DNA of 64,000 bases from Ruthenibacterium lactatiformans (lineage in GTDB: Bacteria; Bacillota; Clostridia; Oscillospirales; Ruminococcaceae), in the NCBI RefSeq assembly GCF_000949455.1, contig NZ_JXXK01000016.1, forward strand, positions 1 through 64,000. The letters run 5' to 3'. The notes under the pieces are model-generated. The model was given only the letters and a program-made list of their open reading frames with translations. It had not been told where the DNA came from and ran no database searches. Shown piece by piece: positions 1 to 7,692 of this stretch. The translations under genes and the position numbers were made by a program. How positions within the stretch are numbered: position 1 is the first letter of the stretch; each line of letters begins with the position of its first letter.

Positions 1-114
1 GCGCCAGCACAGGGGCGTGTGCCTTGCACACGCGCGGCCGCGCAAGCGGCAGCTTTGAGGTTATTATACCATATGTTTCCCCAGCGCTAAACTGTACCGT
101 GTACTCCTGCTCTT

Positions 115-1098
115 TCAATTCTCCAGTAAAATCCTTAAATCTTCATATGCCTCGCGGATATCCGGCAGGTCTGCGGGAAGTATATCTCTGTTTTTAATCT
201 CTTTGGCATAACGGTCAAAAAATGTTTCTTCAAACGGTATGACCGGGAAGTCTTTTTCCAAGCCGTTTCGCGTCGCCGTAATTACAGCTTTCCCCTCTCG
301 TATTTCATTCCGGAACAGCCACCCTTGGTCAGTGACCATAAAGCACTGATCAATGTGTTCCCTGTCGTTTTTTGCGCTGTCATATACAGCAAGCTCCGCT
401 GCCCATGTGATGAAAAGATGCGCCGAAGCCCCCTGCTCAAAATCCACCTTTAAAAACTGTGTATCATCACATGCAAGCGAGTGTGTGTGGTCATCTGAAA
501 AGAAGGCCCTTCCCACAACCCTCCGGCCCATCAAATAGCGCGCCGCATTCAAATTATGCAGCATAGCGTCCATGAATGGGCCACCATTTTTTTGGGGGTC
601 CGTGGCCCAGCGGTTCCACGTAGGATAGTGGTGGAGCCAATCCTGCTTGTAAAGCGCCAGCTTACCGAATTCTCCTCCTGAAAATATTTCTTTATAAGCT
701 TCAATAACCGGATTATTGGTTCTGCGATAAATCACACCACACCGCACCCCCGCCTGCTCCACCGCCTCGGTCATTTCCCGTGCGTCTGAAAGGTCCGCAG
801 CCAACGGTTTTGTGGCAACGATCTGCTTTCCGGCTTTCGCCGCCGCCAGAACATATTCTTTCCGTACAAACGGCGGCACAAACACACACACTACATCTAT
901 CTCCGGATCGTTTATAATCGCCTCCGGGCTGTCTGCCGCCTTCGCGCCGAAAATCTCCGCATACCGTTCCGCATTTGCGCTGTTCACCGGAGAATACAAC
1001 AGCTTCACCTCGACTTGCCGGCTGCTGAGCAAATCGGCAGCGCGCAACCGCAAAAAGTCCCCGCAGCCGATAATTCCGATTCTAAGCTTTCCGCTCAT
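115..1098 (-). CDS. Gfo/Idh/MocA-family NAD(P)-dependent oxidoreductase
   Basis: A 327-residue cytosolic dehydrogenase of the Gfo/Idh/MocA family, which oxidises or reduces sugars and cyclitols with NAD(P). The N-terminal Rossmann fold shows GIIGCGDF near residue 8. The family's EKP motif appears as TKP near residue 96, keeping the lysine. DAMLHNLNAARYLMG near residue 177 fits the region carrying the catalytic histidine. The gene is monocistronic with its own promoter (1163-1191). Neither substrate nor pathway can be told from the context, because the neighbours are a hairpin cluster and plsY. Family assignment is firm; the exact reaction is unknown. Confidence 0.85.
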   Translation of the reverse strand: MSGKLRIGIIGCGDFLRLRAADLLSSRQVEVKLLYSPVNSANAERYAEIFGAKAADSPEAIINDPEIDVVCVFVPPFVRKEYVLAAAKAGKQIVATKPLAADLSDAREMTEAVEQAGVRCGVIYRRTNNPVIEAYKEIFSGGEFGKLALYKQDWLHHYPTWNRWATDPQKNGGPFMDAMLHNLNAARYLMGRRVVGRAFFSDDHTHSLACDDTQFLKVDFEQGASAHLFITWAAELAVYDSAKNDREHIDQCFMVTDQGWLFRNEIREGKAVITATRNGLEKDFPVIPFEETFFDRYAKEIKNRDILPADLPDIREAYEDLRILLEN

Positions 1099-1162
1099 CT
1101 TTGACTATCCCCGTTTCCTATAATTTTCCCTATCGCTTTTCTCCGATATTGCTCTACCGTTT

Positions 1163-1191
1163 ACTATACAACACCTGTACCCTTTTGTAAA
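1163..1191 (-). promoter_or_regulatory. Sigma-A-type promoter of the oxidoreductase gene
   Basis: On the minus strand TTTACA (1186-1191) and TATAGT (1163-1168) are separated by 17 bp, about 65 bp upstream of the start codon. The -35 box directly abuts the first palindrome of the adjacent hairpin cluster. Confidence 0.5.
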
Positions 1192-1450
1192 ATCAAAGCG
1201 CACAGACGGAAAACTCCGTCTGTGCGCTTTGATCCAGCTTGCCGAAAAAGCTTCGCTTTTGCGCCAAGCTGCCTACGAACAGGGCCTTTGGCCCCGTTCG
1301 CCGCGCACGGCGCGGGGTCATTTTAAATGAAAAAGGGGTTCACCACCCCTTTTTCAAGCTTTTTCCCCGGACTCTTCTTTTCCTTCTTTGCCTTTTTCGA
1401 CAGTCTGAATCAAAGCGCACAGACGGAAAACTCCGTCTGTGCGCTTTGAT
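1192..1450. repeat. 259-bp hairpin cluster bounded by two identical 42-nt palindromes
   Basis: This unit fills most of the 416-bp gene-free gap 1099-1514. It begins (1192-1233) and ends (1409-1450) with the same 42-nt perfect palindrome: 19-bp arms starting ATCAAAGCGC and an AAAC loop. Between them are further stems: CAGCTTG/CAAGCTG (1235-1271, enclosing AAAAGC/GCTTTT), GAACAGGGCC/GGCCCCGTTC with one mismatch (1277-1299), CCGCGC/GCGCGG (1301-1315) and AAAAAGGGGT/ACCCCTTTTT (1330-1354). No convincing gene or target-site duplication is seen. It resembles a MITE-like or REP-like element. The hairpins may also end plsY transcripts. Confidence 0.7.
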
Positions 1451-1514
1451 CGTCTTATAAAATCAGCGTTGCCAAGCTCCTGCAGTGAATCTGCCGGATG
1501 ACAAAAGCCCGTCT

Positions 1515-2159
1515 TTATTTTTTCTTCCGCCCGAACTTGTATTCCGTCCCGTTTTTAATGCGCTGGATATTGCTCCGGTGCAGCCATATAACCAATCCGC
1601 CGATGACCGCCGCGCAGCAAGTGGTAAGCACGACGTCGCGCCCAGCCACAAAATGAAAGTACAGAAATGTAACGGCGGGATACGCCGCCGCGCAGCAGAT
1701 GCTTGCCAGAGAAACCATTTTGCTGCACAGGAACACGATAAAAAACACCGCCAACAAAGGCAAAATAAGCACCGGCTTGATGGCAATGATCGTGCCCGTG
1801 GCCACAGACACAGCCTTGCCGCCCTTGAAGCCGAAATATACCGGGTACACATGCCCCAGAACCGCACAAAACGCCGCGATATAGGCACCGTAGATAGGGT
1901 CTGCCGCCGTAAACGCACCGAACGCCCATTTCGCCAGCAGCACCGCCAGGATACCTTTTCCGATATCGCCCACAATGGTGAGCGCCGCCGCGCCTTTTCC
2001 AAAGGTGCGCAGCACATTGGTCATACCCGCGTTGCCGGAGCCGAAGGTGCGGATGTCCTTGTGATACAAAAGCCTTGTCACGATAATGGAAAAGCTCAGA
2101 GAGCCAAGCAGATACGCGGCGGCAGCACATGCCGCGCCGCACAGCACGGTTTGCAGCAT
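1515..2159 (-). CDS. plsY: Glycerol-3-phosphate acyltransferase PlsY
   Basis: A 214-residue membrane enzyme that transfers an acyl group from acyl-phosphate to glycerol-3-phosphate, the first step of phospholipid synthesis in most Gram-positives. All three family motifs are visible: GSGNAGMTN (about residue 41), GHVYPVYFGFKGGKAV (about 102) and HRSNIQRIKNGTEYK (about 194). About five hydrophobic segments span the protein and the C-terminus is basic. The ATG follows a strong AGGAGGG site. It lies 94 bp downstream of der in the same direction. A PlsC-type second acyltransferase domain occurs at 11.7 kb, fused to a glycosyltransferase. Confidence 0.95.
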   Translation of the reverse strand: MLQTVLCGAACAAAAYLLGSLSFSIIVTRLLYHKDIRTFGSGNAGMTNVLRTFGKGAAALTIVGDIGKGILAVLLAKWAFGAFTAADPIYGAYIAAFCAVLGHVYPVYFGFKGGKAVSVATGTIIAIKPVLILPLLAVFFIVFLCSKMVSLASICCAAAYPAVTFLYFHFVAGRDVVLTTCCAAVIGGLVIWLHRSNIQRIKNGTEYKFGRKKK

Positions 2160-2253
2160 CGGTAATCCCTCCTGTATTCAGCGCCGGGCACACCGCCCGC
2201 CGCCTTTGTTCCGGCGTGCCGCGCGGCACGCTCTTCCGGCCCTGTACGGGCAG

Positions 2254-3579
2254 CTACACCTTTTCCCCGCGCTCGCGGATAACGATGCGCACGGGCGTCC
2301 CCTCCAGGCCGAAGGTCTCGCGGATCTGATTCTCGATATAACGCGCGTAAGAAAAATGGAACAGCTGCTTGGAGTTGCAGAAGCAGACGAACGTGGGCGG
2401 GCGCGTGGCGATCTGGGTCATGTAGTAGATCTTCAGGCGTTTGCCTTTGTCGCTGGGCGGCTGCACGCGCGCCGTAGCCCGGGCCAACAGATCGTTCAGC
2501 ATGCCCGTGGTCACGCGCATGGCGTTCTGGCTGTCCACAAACTTGATCAGCTCGAACAAACGGTCCACACGCTGGCCCGTTTTTGCCGAAATGAAGATGA
2601 TGGGTGCGTAAGACATAAAGCTGAAATCGTTCATCAGCTTTTTGCGCTGTACATCCATGGTCTTATCGTCTTTCTCCACCGCGTCCCATTTGTTGACGGC
2701 AATGATGCACGCCTTGCCCTGCTCGTGGGCGAAGCCCGCCACCTTAGAATCCTGCTCGGTAAAGCCCTCTGTGGCGTCGATCATGATGACACACACCTTG
2801 GCGCGCTCCACGGCCGCCAGACTGCGCAGCACGCTGTACCGCTCCACGCCGTCCTCCACTTTGCCGCGTTTGCGCAGGCCGGCAGTGTCGATAAACGTAA
2901 ATTTGCCGTACCGGTTGTCCACATCACTGTCCACCGCGTCCCGGGTGGTGCCCGCCTCGTTGGCGACGATCATGCGTTCCTCGCCCAGGATATGGTTGAC
3001 CAGGCTGGACTTGCCTACGTTGGGGCGGCCGATGACCGCCACACCGATGCGCTCGTCCTCATCCTCTCCATCTTCATTTTCAGGCAGGCAGGCGCACACC
3101 GCTTCCAGCAGGTCGCCCGTGCCGTGGCCGTGCACCGAGGAAACCGGATACGGTTCGCCGATGCCCAACGAATAAAAGTCATACAGTTCCATGGGCGGCT
3201 CGCCCACACCGTCTACCTTGTTTACCACAAGGCACACAGGCTTGCCGCTGCGCATGAGCATGGCCGCGATGTCCTGATCCTGCGCGGTGACGCCGCTGCG
3301 AATGTCCGTCACAAACAGGATGGCGTCCGCAGTATCGATGGCGAGCTGCGCCTGCCCGCGCATATGACGCAGCAGCACGTCGTCCGCTTTTGGCTCGATG
3401 CCGCCGGTATCGATGAGCAGAAAACGGTGGTCCTGCCATTCGCAGTTGCCGTACAGGCGGTCCCGCGTGACGCCGGGAGTGTCTTCGACAATTGCCAGCC
3501 TCTGGCCTACCAGCTTATTGAACAATGTGGATTTGCCGACATTCGGCCGCCCCACGATGGCTACGATGGGTTTTCCCAT
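2254..3579 (-). CDS. der: Ribosome biogenesis GTPase Der
   Basis: A 441-residue double GTPase (EngA/Der) needed for maturation of the 50S subunit. The first G domain starts IVGRPNVGKS (residue 7 onward) with DTPGVTRDR and NKVD. The second repeats VIGRPNVGKS near residue 183 with NEAGTTRDAVD, DTAGLRKRG and NKWD. The last ~90 residues form the KH-like RNA-binding domain. Length matches the family. It sits 39 bp after the DUF512 gene and before plsY, so the three are probably co-transcribed. Confidence 0.97.
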   Translation of the reverse strand: MGKPIVAIVGRPNVGKSTLFNKLVGQRLAIVEDTPGVTRDRLYGNCEWQDHRFLLIDTGGIEPKADDVLLRHMRGQAQLAIDTADAILFVTDIRSGVTAQDQDIAAMLMRSGKPVCLVVNKVDGVGEPPMELYDFYSLGIGEPYPVSSVHGHGTGDLLEAVCACLPENEDGEDEDERIGVAVIGRPNVGKSSLVNHILGEERMIVANEAGTTRDAVDSDVDNRYGKFTFIDTAGLRKRGKVEDGVERYSVLRSLAAVERAKVCVIMIDATEGFTEQDSKVAGFAHEQGKACIIAVNKWDAVEKDDKTMDVQRKKLMNDFSFMSYAPIIFISAKTGQRVDRLFELIKFVDSQNAMRVTTGMLNDLLARATARVQPPSDKGKRLKIYYMTQIATRPPTFVCFCNSKQLFHFSYARYIENQIRETFGLEGTPVRIVIRERGEKV

Positions 3580-3618
3580 AGGTCTTCCTTTCTTTTGTAT
3601 CAGGCTTCCGCAGTTTTC

Positions 3619-4914
3619 TCACTTCAGCAGGGCTTTCAGCAGCTCCCCGCCGTTCTGCGGCAGGATGCGCACGCGCACGCCCAACGCCTTTTCCAGCTGC
3701 TTGACAGTAACGTCGTCCAGGAATTTGTCCTTTTCCTCCCGCAGCATCACCTCGGGGATGCCCAGCGTATGGCTGCGCAGCTTCCCTTTCAGCTGTGCGA
3801 TCAGGTCTGTGCCGGTGATGAGGCCCGCAACGCTGACGTTCCCGCCGAAAAAATCGTTCCGGATGCAGTGGACCGTCACCTTTACGTTGCGGTGCAGGCT
3901 CTGGAGCGTATCCGCCAGCATGCGGATGAGCGGATAGGCCAGCGTACCCGTGGCCACATCGATGGCGCGCGGCAGCAGCGTATGCTTTTGGTCCGGCAGC
4001 GCGTTCATGAACTCATCGTGCAGCAAGCGCCACATGCCTACGCCATTCTCCAGCTGTACATAATCATCGTAATATTCATCCGGCGGGATGGGCCTGCCCG
4101 CCAACAGAAACCATTCATCGCCGGGATACACCACGCGCACGCCGTACTGCCGCTTATATTTTTCACCGTACTCTTCAAGGATATCCAGCACCTCACAGGC
4201 GCTCTCCCTGTCGTACGGCTCCAACGGATACAGGCCGTCGCGGTAGCGTGTCAGGCCCGTGGGCACGGCCGCGATGCTGCGCACCGCCGGGTACAGGCCG
4301 CCCAGCTTTTCCAGGCTTTTGCGCAGGTGCCCGCCATCGTTGACGCCGCGGCACATCACAAGCTGGCAGTTCATCTCAATGCCCGCTCCGGCAAACTCGT
4401 CGATGTATTTCAGCACCTCGCCCGCGTGCCTGTTCGTCATCATTTTCACACGCAGCTCCGGTTCCACGGTATGCACGGAAATGTTGATGGGCGAGATGTG
4501 CATTTTTTTGATACGCTCCACTTCGTGGGCGTTCAGGTTCGTCAGCGTGATATAATTGCCGAACAGAAAAGACAGACGCTCGTCGTCGTCCTTGAAATAC
4601 AGCGTCTCCCGCAGGCCGCTGGGGAGCTGGTCGATGAAGCAGAACATGCATTTGTTGCGGCAGGAGTGCTTTTTGTCGATGAGGTAGCTCTCGAAAGTGC
4701 ACCCTAACGGCGCATACTCATCCTTTTCCACACAAACATATTCCAGCTTCGCGCCCCGCACCAGGGCCAGCTCCAGCTTCGGGCCGGAGGAAAAGAACTC
4801 ATAGTCCAGCATATCGTTGATCTCGTTGCCGTCGATGGACAGCAGCGTGGCGCCGGCAAGGCCCGCCTGCTCTGCAGGGGTACCCCTGTCCGCGCCCGTG
4901 ATCTTTACCGCCAT
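3619..4914 (-). CDS. DUF512 radical-SAM-like protein with N-terminal PDZ domain
   Basis: A 431-residue member of the TIGR03279/DUF512 family of putative FeS oxidoreductases, widespread in Clostridia and Cyanobacteria and often next to der as here. Residues 1-60 resemble a PDZ domain (AGLAGATLLSIDGNEI). A CxxxCxxC cluster (CRNKCMFCFID, about residue 84) suits a radical-SAM [4Fe-4S] site, and the following RETLYFKDDDERLSFLFGNY block is diagnostic. The remainder is DUF512. The ATG follows AAGGAGG. Biochemical function is unknown. Confidence 0.9.
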   Translation of the reverse strand: MAVKITGADRGTPAEQAGLAGATLLSIDGNEINDMLDYEFFSSGPKLELALVRGAKLEYVCVEKDEYAPLGCTFESYLIDKKHSCRNKCMFCFIDQLPSGLRETLYFKDDDERLSFLFGNYITLTNLNAHEVERIKKMHISPINISVHTVEPELRVKMMTNRHAGEVLKYIDEFAGAGIEMNCQLVMCRGVNDGGHLRKSLEKLGGLYPAVRSIAAVPTGLTRYRDGLYPLEPYDRESACEVLDILEEYGEKYKRQYGVRVVYPGDEWFLLAGRPIPPDEYYDDYVQLENGVGMWRLLHDEFMNALPDQKHTLLPRAIDVATGTLAYPLIRMLADTLQSLHRNVKVTVHCIRNDFFGGNVSVAGLITGTDLIAQLKGKLRSHTLGIPEVMLREEKDKFLDDVTVKQLEKALGVRVRILPQNGGELLKALLK

Positions 4915-4942
4915 GTGCCCGCCTCCTTCTGCGGCAAAAATA

Positions 4943-4972
4943 AAAAGGAGAAGGATCGCTCCCTCTCCTTTT
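4943..4972 (-). terminator. Intrinsic terminator after rpmF
   Basis: Arms AAAAGGAGAAGG and CCCTCTCCTTTT pair with one mismatch around a 6-nt loop. On the minus strand a U-rich tract (4936-4942) follows. It lies between rpmF and the DUF512 gene. Confidence 0.65.
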
Positions 4973-4984
4973 GCGGGAAGCTGA

Positions 4985-5167
4985 TTACGCTTCCTTTTTG
5001 ACGATTTCCTTGCCCTTGTAGTAGCCGCAATTGCCGCATACCTGGTGGGGAAGTTTGTATTCGCCGCACTGCGTGCACTTTGTCAGCGTGGGGGCGGTAA
5101 GCTTCCACACAGAGGAGCGCCGTTTATCACGTCTTGCCTTGGAAACCTTTCTCTTGGGTACTGCCAC
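4985..5167 (-). CDS. rpmF: 50S ribosomal protein L32
   Basis: A 60-residue L32 protein of the zinc-ribbon form. It begins with the family signature MAVPKRKVSKARRDKRR and has two CxxC pairs (CTQC and CGNC, near residues 34 and 47) that should bind zinc. The start is GTG at 5167, preceded by AGGAGGTG; reading further upstream would add residues that L32 does not have. It follows the DUF177 gene by 26 bp, the usual pairing. Confidence 0.96.
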   Translation of the reverse strand: MAVPKRKVSKARRDKRRSSVWKLTAPTLTKCTQCGEYKLPHQVCGNCGYYKGKEIVKKEA

Positions 5168-5193
5168 TATAAGCACCTCCTCATGATGTGAAT

Positions 5194-5688
5194 CTAATCG
5201 TTGAGCAGTTGTTTCAATATAGAAAGCCTTTCGTCCACGGAACCGCTGGTTTCATGCCTGCAAGAGCATGGTTTTCGGTTGCCGCAAACCGGGCACAGCC
5301 CTGCACAATCGTCGCTGCAAAGCAGCACGGTGGGCACTTCGAGCACAAGCTCGGTGTACGCAAGCTCTCTTACGTCCAGCTTGCCGTCGGGCGTAAAGCT
5401 AAGCTCCGCATCCGGGTCGCTCAGATCCGCCTCGCGCACGCAATATGTCTTTATGACATGGAACCGCCGCGTACGTTCCTCCAGACACCGCGCACAGGCA
5501 AACGCCACATCCGCGGTGATATCCAGCGCGATCTCAAGCATCCGCCCCTGAAGCGTTGCAGTGATGCGCGCCTCCACCGTGCCCGGCACTGTATATCCCG
5601 GGAAATCTTCTTCGGAGAGATCCAGTTCCAGCGCTGCGGTGACAGGCTCGTCATACGTACCGAAAATCTTTTTGATGTCAAGCAGCAT
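5194..5688 (-). CDS. DUF177 (YceD) family protein
   Basis: A 164-residue DUF177 protein, linked in many bacteria to 23S rRNA accumulation and co-transcribed with rpmF as here. Four cysteines in two CxxC units (CARC near residue 79, and CSDDCAGLCPVCG near 124) could bind metal. The ATG at 5688 is chosen because GAGGAGG lies just before it. The open frame continues 23 codons upstream, but that stretch runs into the promoter at 5717-5745. Confidence 0.88.
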   Translation of the reverse strand: MLLDIKKIFGTYDEPVTAALELDLSEEDFPGYTVPGTVEARITATLQGRMLEIALDITADVAFACARCLEERTRRFHVIKTYCVREADLSDPDAELSFTPDGKLDVRELAYTELVLEVPTVLLCSDDCAGLCPVCGNRKPCSCRHETSGSVDERLSILKQLLND

Positions 5689-5716
5689 GATGAGCCTCCT
5701 CAAAGGTCGCCTAGTT

Positions 5717-5745
5717 ATTATACCCATAATATGGGGGCTTGTCAA
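5717..5745 (-). promoter_or_regulatory. Strong sigma-A promoter for DUF177-rpmF
   Basis: On the minus strand a perfect TTGACA (5740-5745), a 17-bp spacer and a perfect TATAAT (5717-5722) lie about 30 bp upstream of the DUF177 start codon. Confidence 0.8.
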
Positions 5746-5784
5746 GACCATTTGCACAAAAACTTGCGTCGAATCTCACAGGAA

Positions 5785-5812
5785 CAGGGGGCGCGGCCTG
5801 CCGCGCCCCCTG
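5785..5812 (-). terminator. Hairpin after the small P-loop gene
   Basis: A perfect 12-bp GC-rich stem (CAGGGGGCGCGG with its complement, loop CCTG) lies 20 bp past the stop codon at 5832. The U-tract is poor (UUCC), so it could be a weak terminator or a transcript-end stabiliser. Confidence 0.5.
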
Positions 5813-5831
5813 CCCTTGATGGCGTTTATTC

Positions 5832-6236
5832 TTATGCGTATTTTTTGACGCTCTCAGGCAGGACGTCCATGTCCGCCGACACGGTGACAACGACCTTTAC
5901 GCCGTCGCCCGCAAGCACGTTCAGTTCGTCCAGCAGCTTGCCGAGGCCATCCAGATCGTGGTTGCCCAGCTTCAGCACGCCGTCCAGGTAGACCTCCACA
6001 ATGTCGTAGTTGCCTGCCAGGATGCCGGCGATAAAGCCGTACAGCATGTCGTAACCGGAAATTTTATACTCGTCAACGTCGATCAGGCGCGCCGCGTGGT
6101 CAATATCATACGTGAGCTTCATGGATTTTTCAATGCATACAATATTGCCGGGGGTGGTTTTCGCGGAATCGTTGATCATGTCGATCATCTTTTTCGTTTT
6201 GCCGGAGCCTTTGCCACCAACAATCAATTGAATCAT
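5832..6236 (-). CDS. Small P-loop ATP-binding protein of unknown function
   Basis: A 134-residue protein that opens with a Walker A motif (GGKGSGKT, residues 7-14). Hydrophobic strands such as IVEVYLDGVL and KVVVTVS could supply the Walker B region. Related clostridial proteins are sometimes labelled PilT-like, but nothing here supports pili. The ATG follows AAAGGAGG. It lies between pgi and the promoter of DUF177 and ends in its own hairpin. The precise role is unknown. Confidence 0.7.
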   Translation of the reverse strand: MIQLIVGGKGSGKTKKMIDMINDSAKTTPGNIVCIEKSMKLTYDIDHAARLIDVDEYKISGYDMLYGFIAGILAGNYDIVEVYLDGVLKLGNHDLDGLGKLLDELNVLAGDGVKVVVTVSADMDVLPESVKKYA

Positions 6237-6274
6237 AGGAATAGCCTCCTTTATTTTAACACCGTCCGGTGTGA

Positions 6275-7609
6275 TTAACGAAGTTTCGCCTCAAGCTCTG
6301 CTTTCTGGGCCTCGTAGCCGGGTTTGCCGAGCAGGGCGAACATGTTTTTCTTGTAGCTTTCCACGCCGGGCTGGTTAAAGGGGTTTACCCCAAGCATATA
6401 ACCGCTGATGGCGCAGGCTTTCTCAAAGAAATAAATCAGATAGCCAAGGTCGGCCTCCGTCAGGCTGTCGACCTCCAGAATGATGTTGGGCACGCCGCCG
6501 TCGGTGTGGGCCAGAATGGTGCCCTCCATCGCCTTGCGGTTCACCACGCTCATATCCTGCCCGGCCAGGAAATCCAGGCCGTCGAAGTTGTCTGCGCTTT
6601 TTTCAATGTACAAATCGCGCTGAGGCTGTTTGATATCCACCACCGTCTCGAACATGATGCGCGCGCCGTCCTGCACGAACTGACCCATGGAATGCAAATC
6701 GGTGGAAAAAATAACGCTGGCGGGGAACAGGCCCTTCTGGTCCTTGCCCTCGCTCTCGCCGAAAAGCTGTTTGTACCACTCGTTCATCATCGTGAAGTTC
6801 GGCTCATAGCAAGCCATCAGTTCCACGCTCTTTCCCTTGCGGTACAGGATATTGCGCGCCGCAGCATAGCGGTAGCACTCATTCTGCGTGCTGCACACGG
6901 CCAGTTCCTCCCGTGCTTTGGCGGCGCCCGCCATCAGCGCGTCGATGTCGCAGCCCGCGGCGGCGATGGGCAGCAGGCCTACAGCCGTCAGCACCGAATA
7001 GCGGCCGCCCACATCGTCCGGCACAACGAATGTTTCGTAGCCCTCGTCTGCGGAAAGTTCTTTCAGCGTGCCGCGCGCCTTGTCCGTTGTGGCGTAGATA
7101 CGGCCTTTCGCTCCGTCCTTACCGTACTTTTTCTCCAGCAGGGCCTTGAAGATGCGGAACGCCAGCGCCGGCTCGGTCGTGGTGCCGGATTTGGAAATGA
7201 CGTTCACGGAAATATCCTTGCCTTCGCAGGCATCCAGCACGCTCTGCAGATAGGCGGGGCTGATGGAATTGCCCACATAAAAAATCTGCGGCGTTCCCTT
7301 GCAGGTGTTGTTGTAAAGCGTTCCCTTCAGCGCTTCAATGGCGGCGCGGGCGCCCAGATAGCTGCCGCCGATTCCGATGACGACGAGCACGTCGCTGTCG
7401 GACTGGATCTTTGCCGCAGCCTTTTTGATGCGGGCGAATTCTTCTTTATCATAATCCACCGGCAGATCCATCCAGCCCAGAAAATCGCTGCCGGGGCCGG
7501 TCTTGCCGTGCAACGTTTCGTGTGCCAGGCTGACCTGCGGGAAAATCGCGTCGAATTCATCGTCCGCGACGAATTTTGCAAGGTGTCTGCCATTCATTTT
7601 GACACTCAT
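6275..7609 (-). CDS. pgi: Glucose-6-phosphate isomerase
   Basis: A 444-residue phosphoglucose isomerase interconverting glucose-6-phosphate and fructose-6-phosphate in glycolysis. Visible landmarks are VVIGIGGSYLGARAAIEAL (about residue 78), SKSGTTTEPALAFR (about 140) and the C-terminal FNQPGVESYKKNMF. Length fits the short Gram-positive form. ATG 7609 is preferred over one five codons upstream because GGAGG lies 7 bp before it, overlapping the upstream ATG. A promoter is at 7646-7674. Confidence 0.96.
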   Translation of the reverse strand: MSVKMNGRHLAKFVADDEFDAIFPQVSLAHETLHGKTGPGSDFLGWMDLPVDYDKEEFARIKKAAAKIQSDSDVLVVIGIGGSYLGARAAIEALKGTLYNNTCKGTPQIFYVGNSISPAYLQSVLDACEGKDISVNVISKSGTTTEPALAFRIFKALLEKKYGKDGAKGRIYATTDKARGTLKELSADEGYETFVVPDDVGGRYSVLTAVGLLPIAAAGCDIDALMAGAAKAREELAVCSTQNECYRYAAARNILYRKGKSVELMACYEPNFTMMNEWYKQLFGESEGKDQKGLFPASVIFSTDLHSMGQFVQDGARIMFETVVDIKQPQRDLYIEKSADNFDGLDFLAGQDMSVVNRKAMEGTILAHTDGGVPNIILEVDSLTEADLGYLIYFFEKACAISGYMLGVNPFNQPGVESYKKNMFALLGKPGYEAQKAELEAKLR

Positions 7610-7645
7610 TGAAAGCGCCTCCAACCATTCGTTTGATATATACTA

Positions 7646-7674
7646 AATATATAGGATAGGGCGGCGGGTGTCAA
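7646..7674 (-). promoter_or_regulatory. Sigma-A promoter of pgi
   Basis: On the minus strand TTGACA (7669-7674), a 17-bp spacer and TATATT (7646-7651) lie about 40 bp before the pgi start. Confidence 0.7.
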
Positions 7675-7692
7675 GCCGATATTGTGTATTTT

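Noticed and set aside
1239..1460. 73-codon frame inside the hairpin cluster
   Set aside because: Runs through palindromes, has no ribosome site, and the product has no recognisable pattern.
2086..4707. 873-codon open frame on the plus strand opposite der and the DUF512 gene
   Set aside because: Antisense to two clear conserved genes; the product is His/Arg/Ala-rich, typical of the mirror frame of GC-rich DNA.
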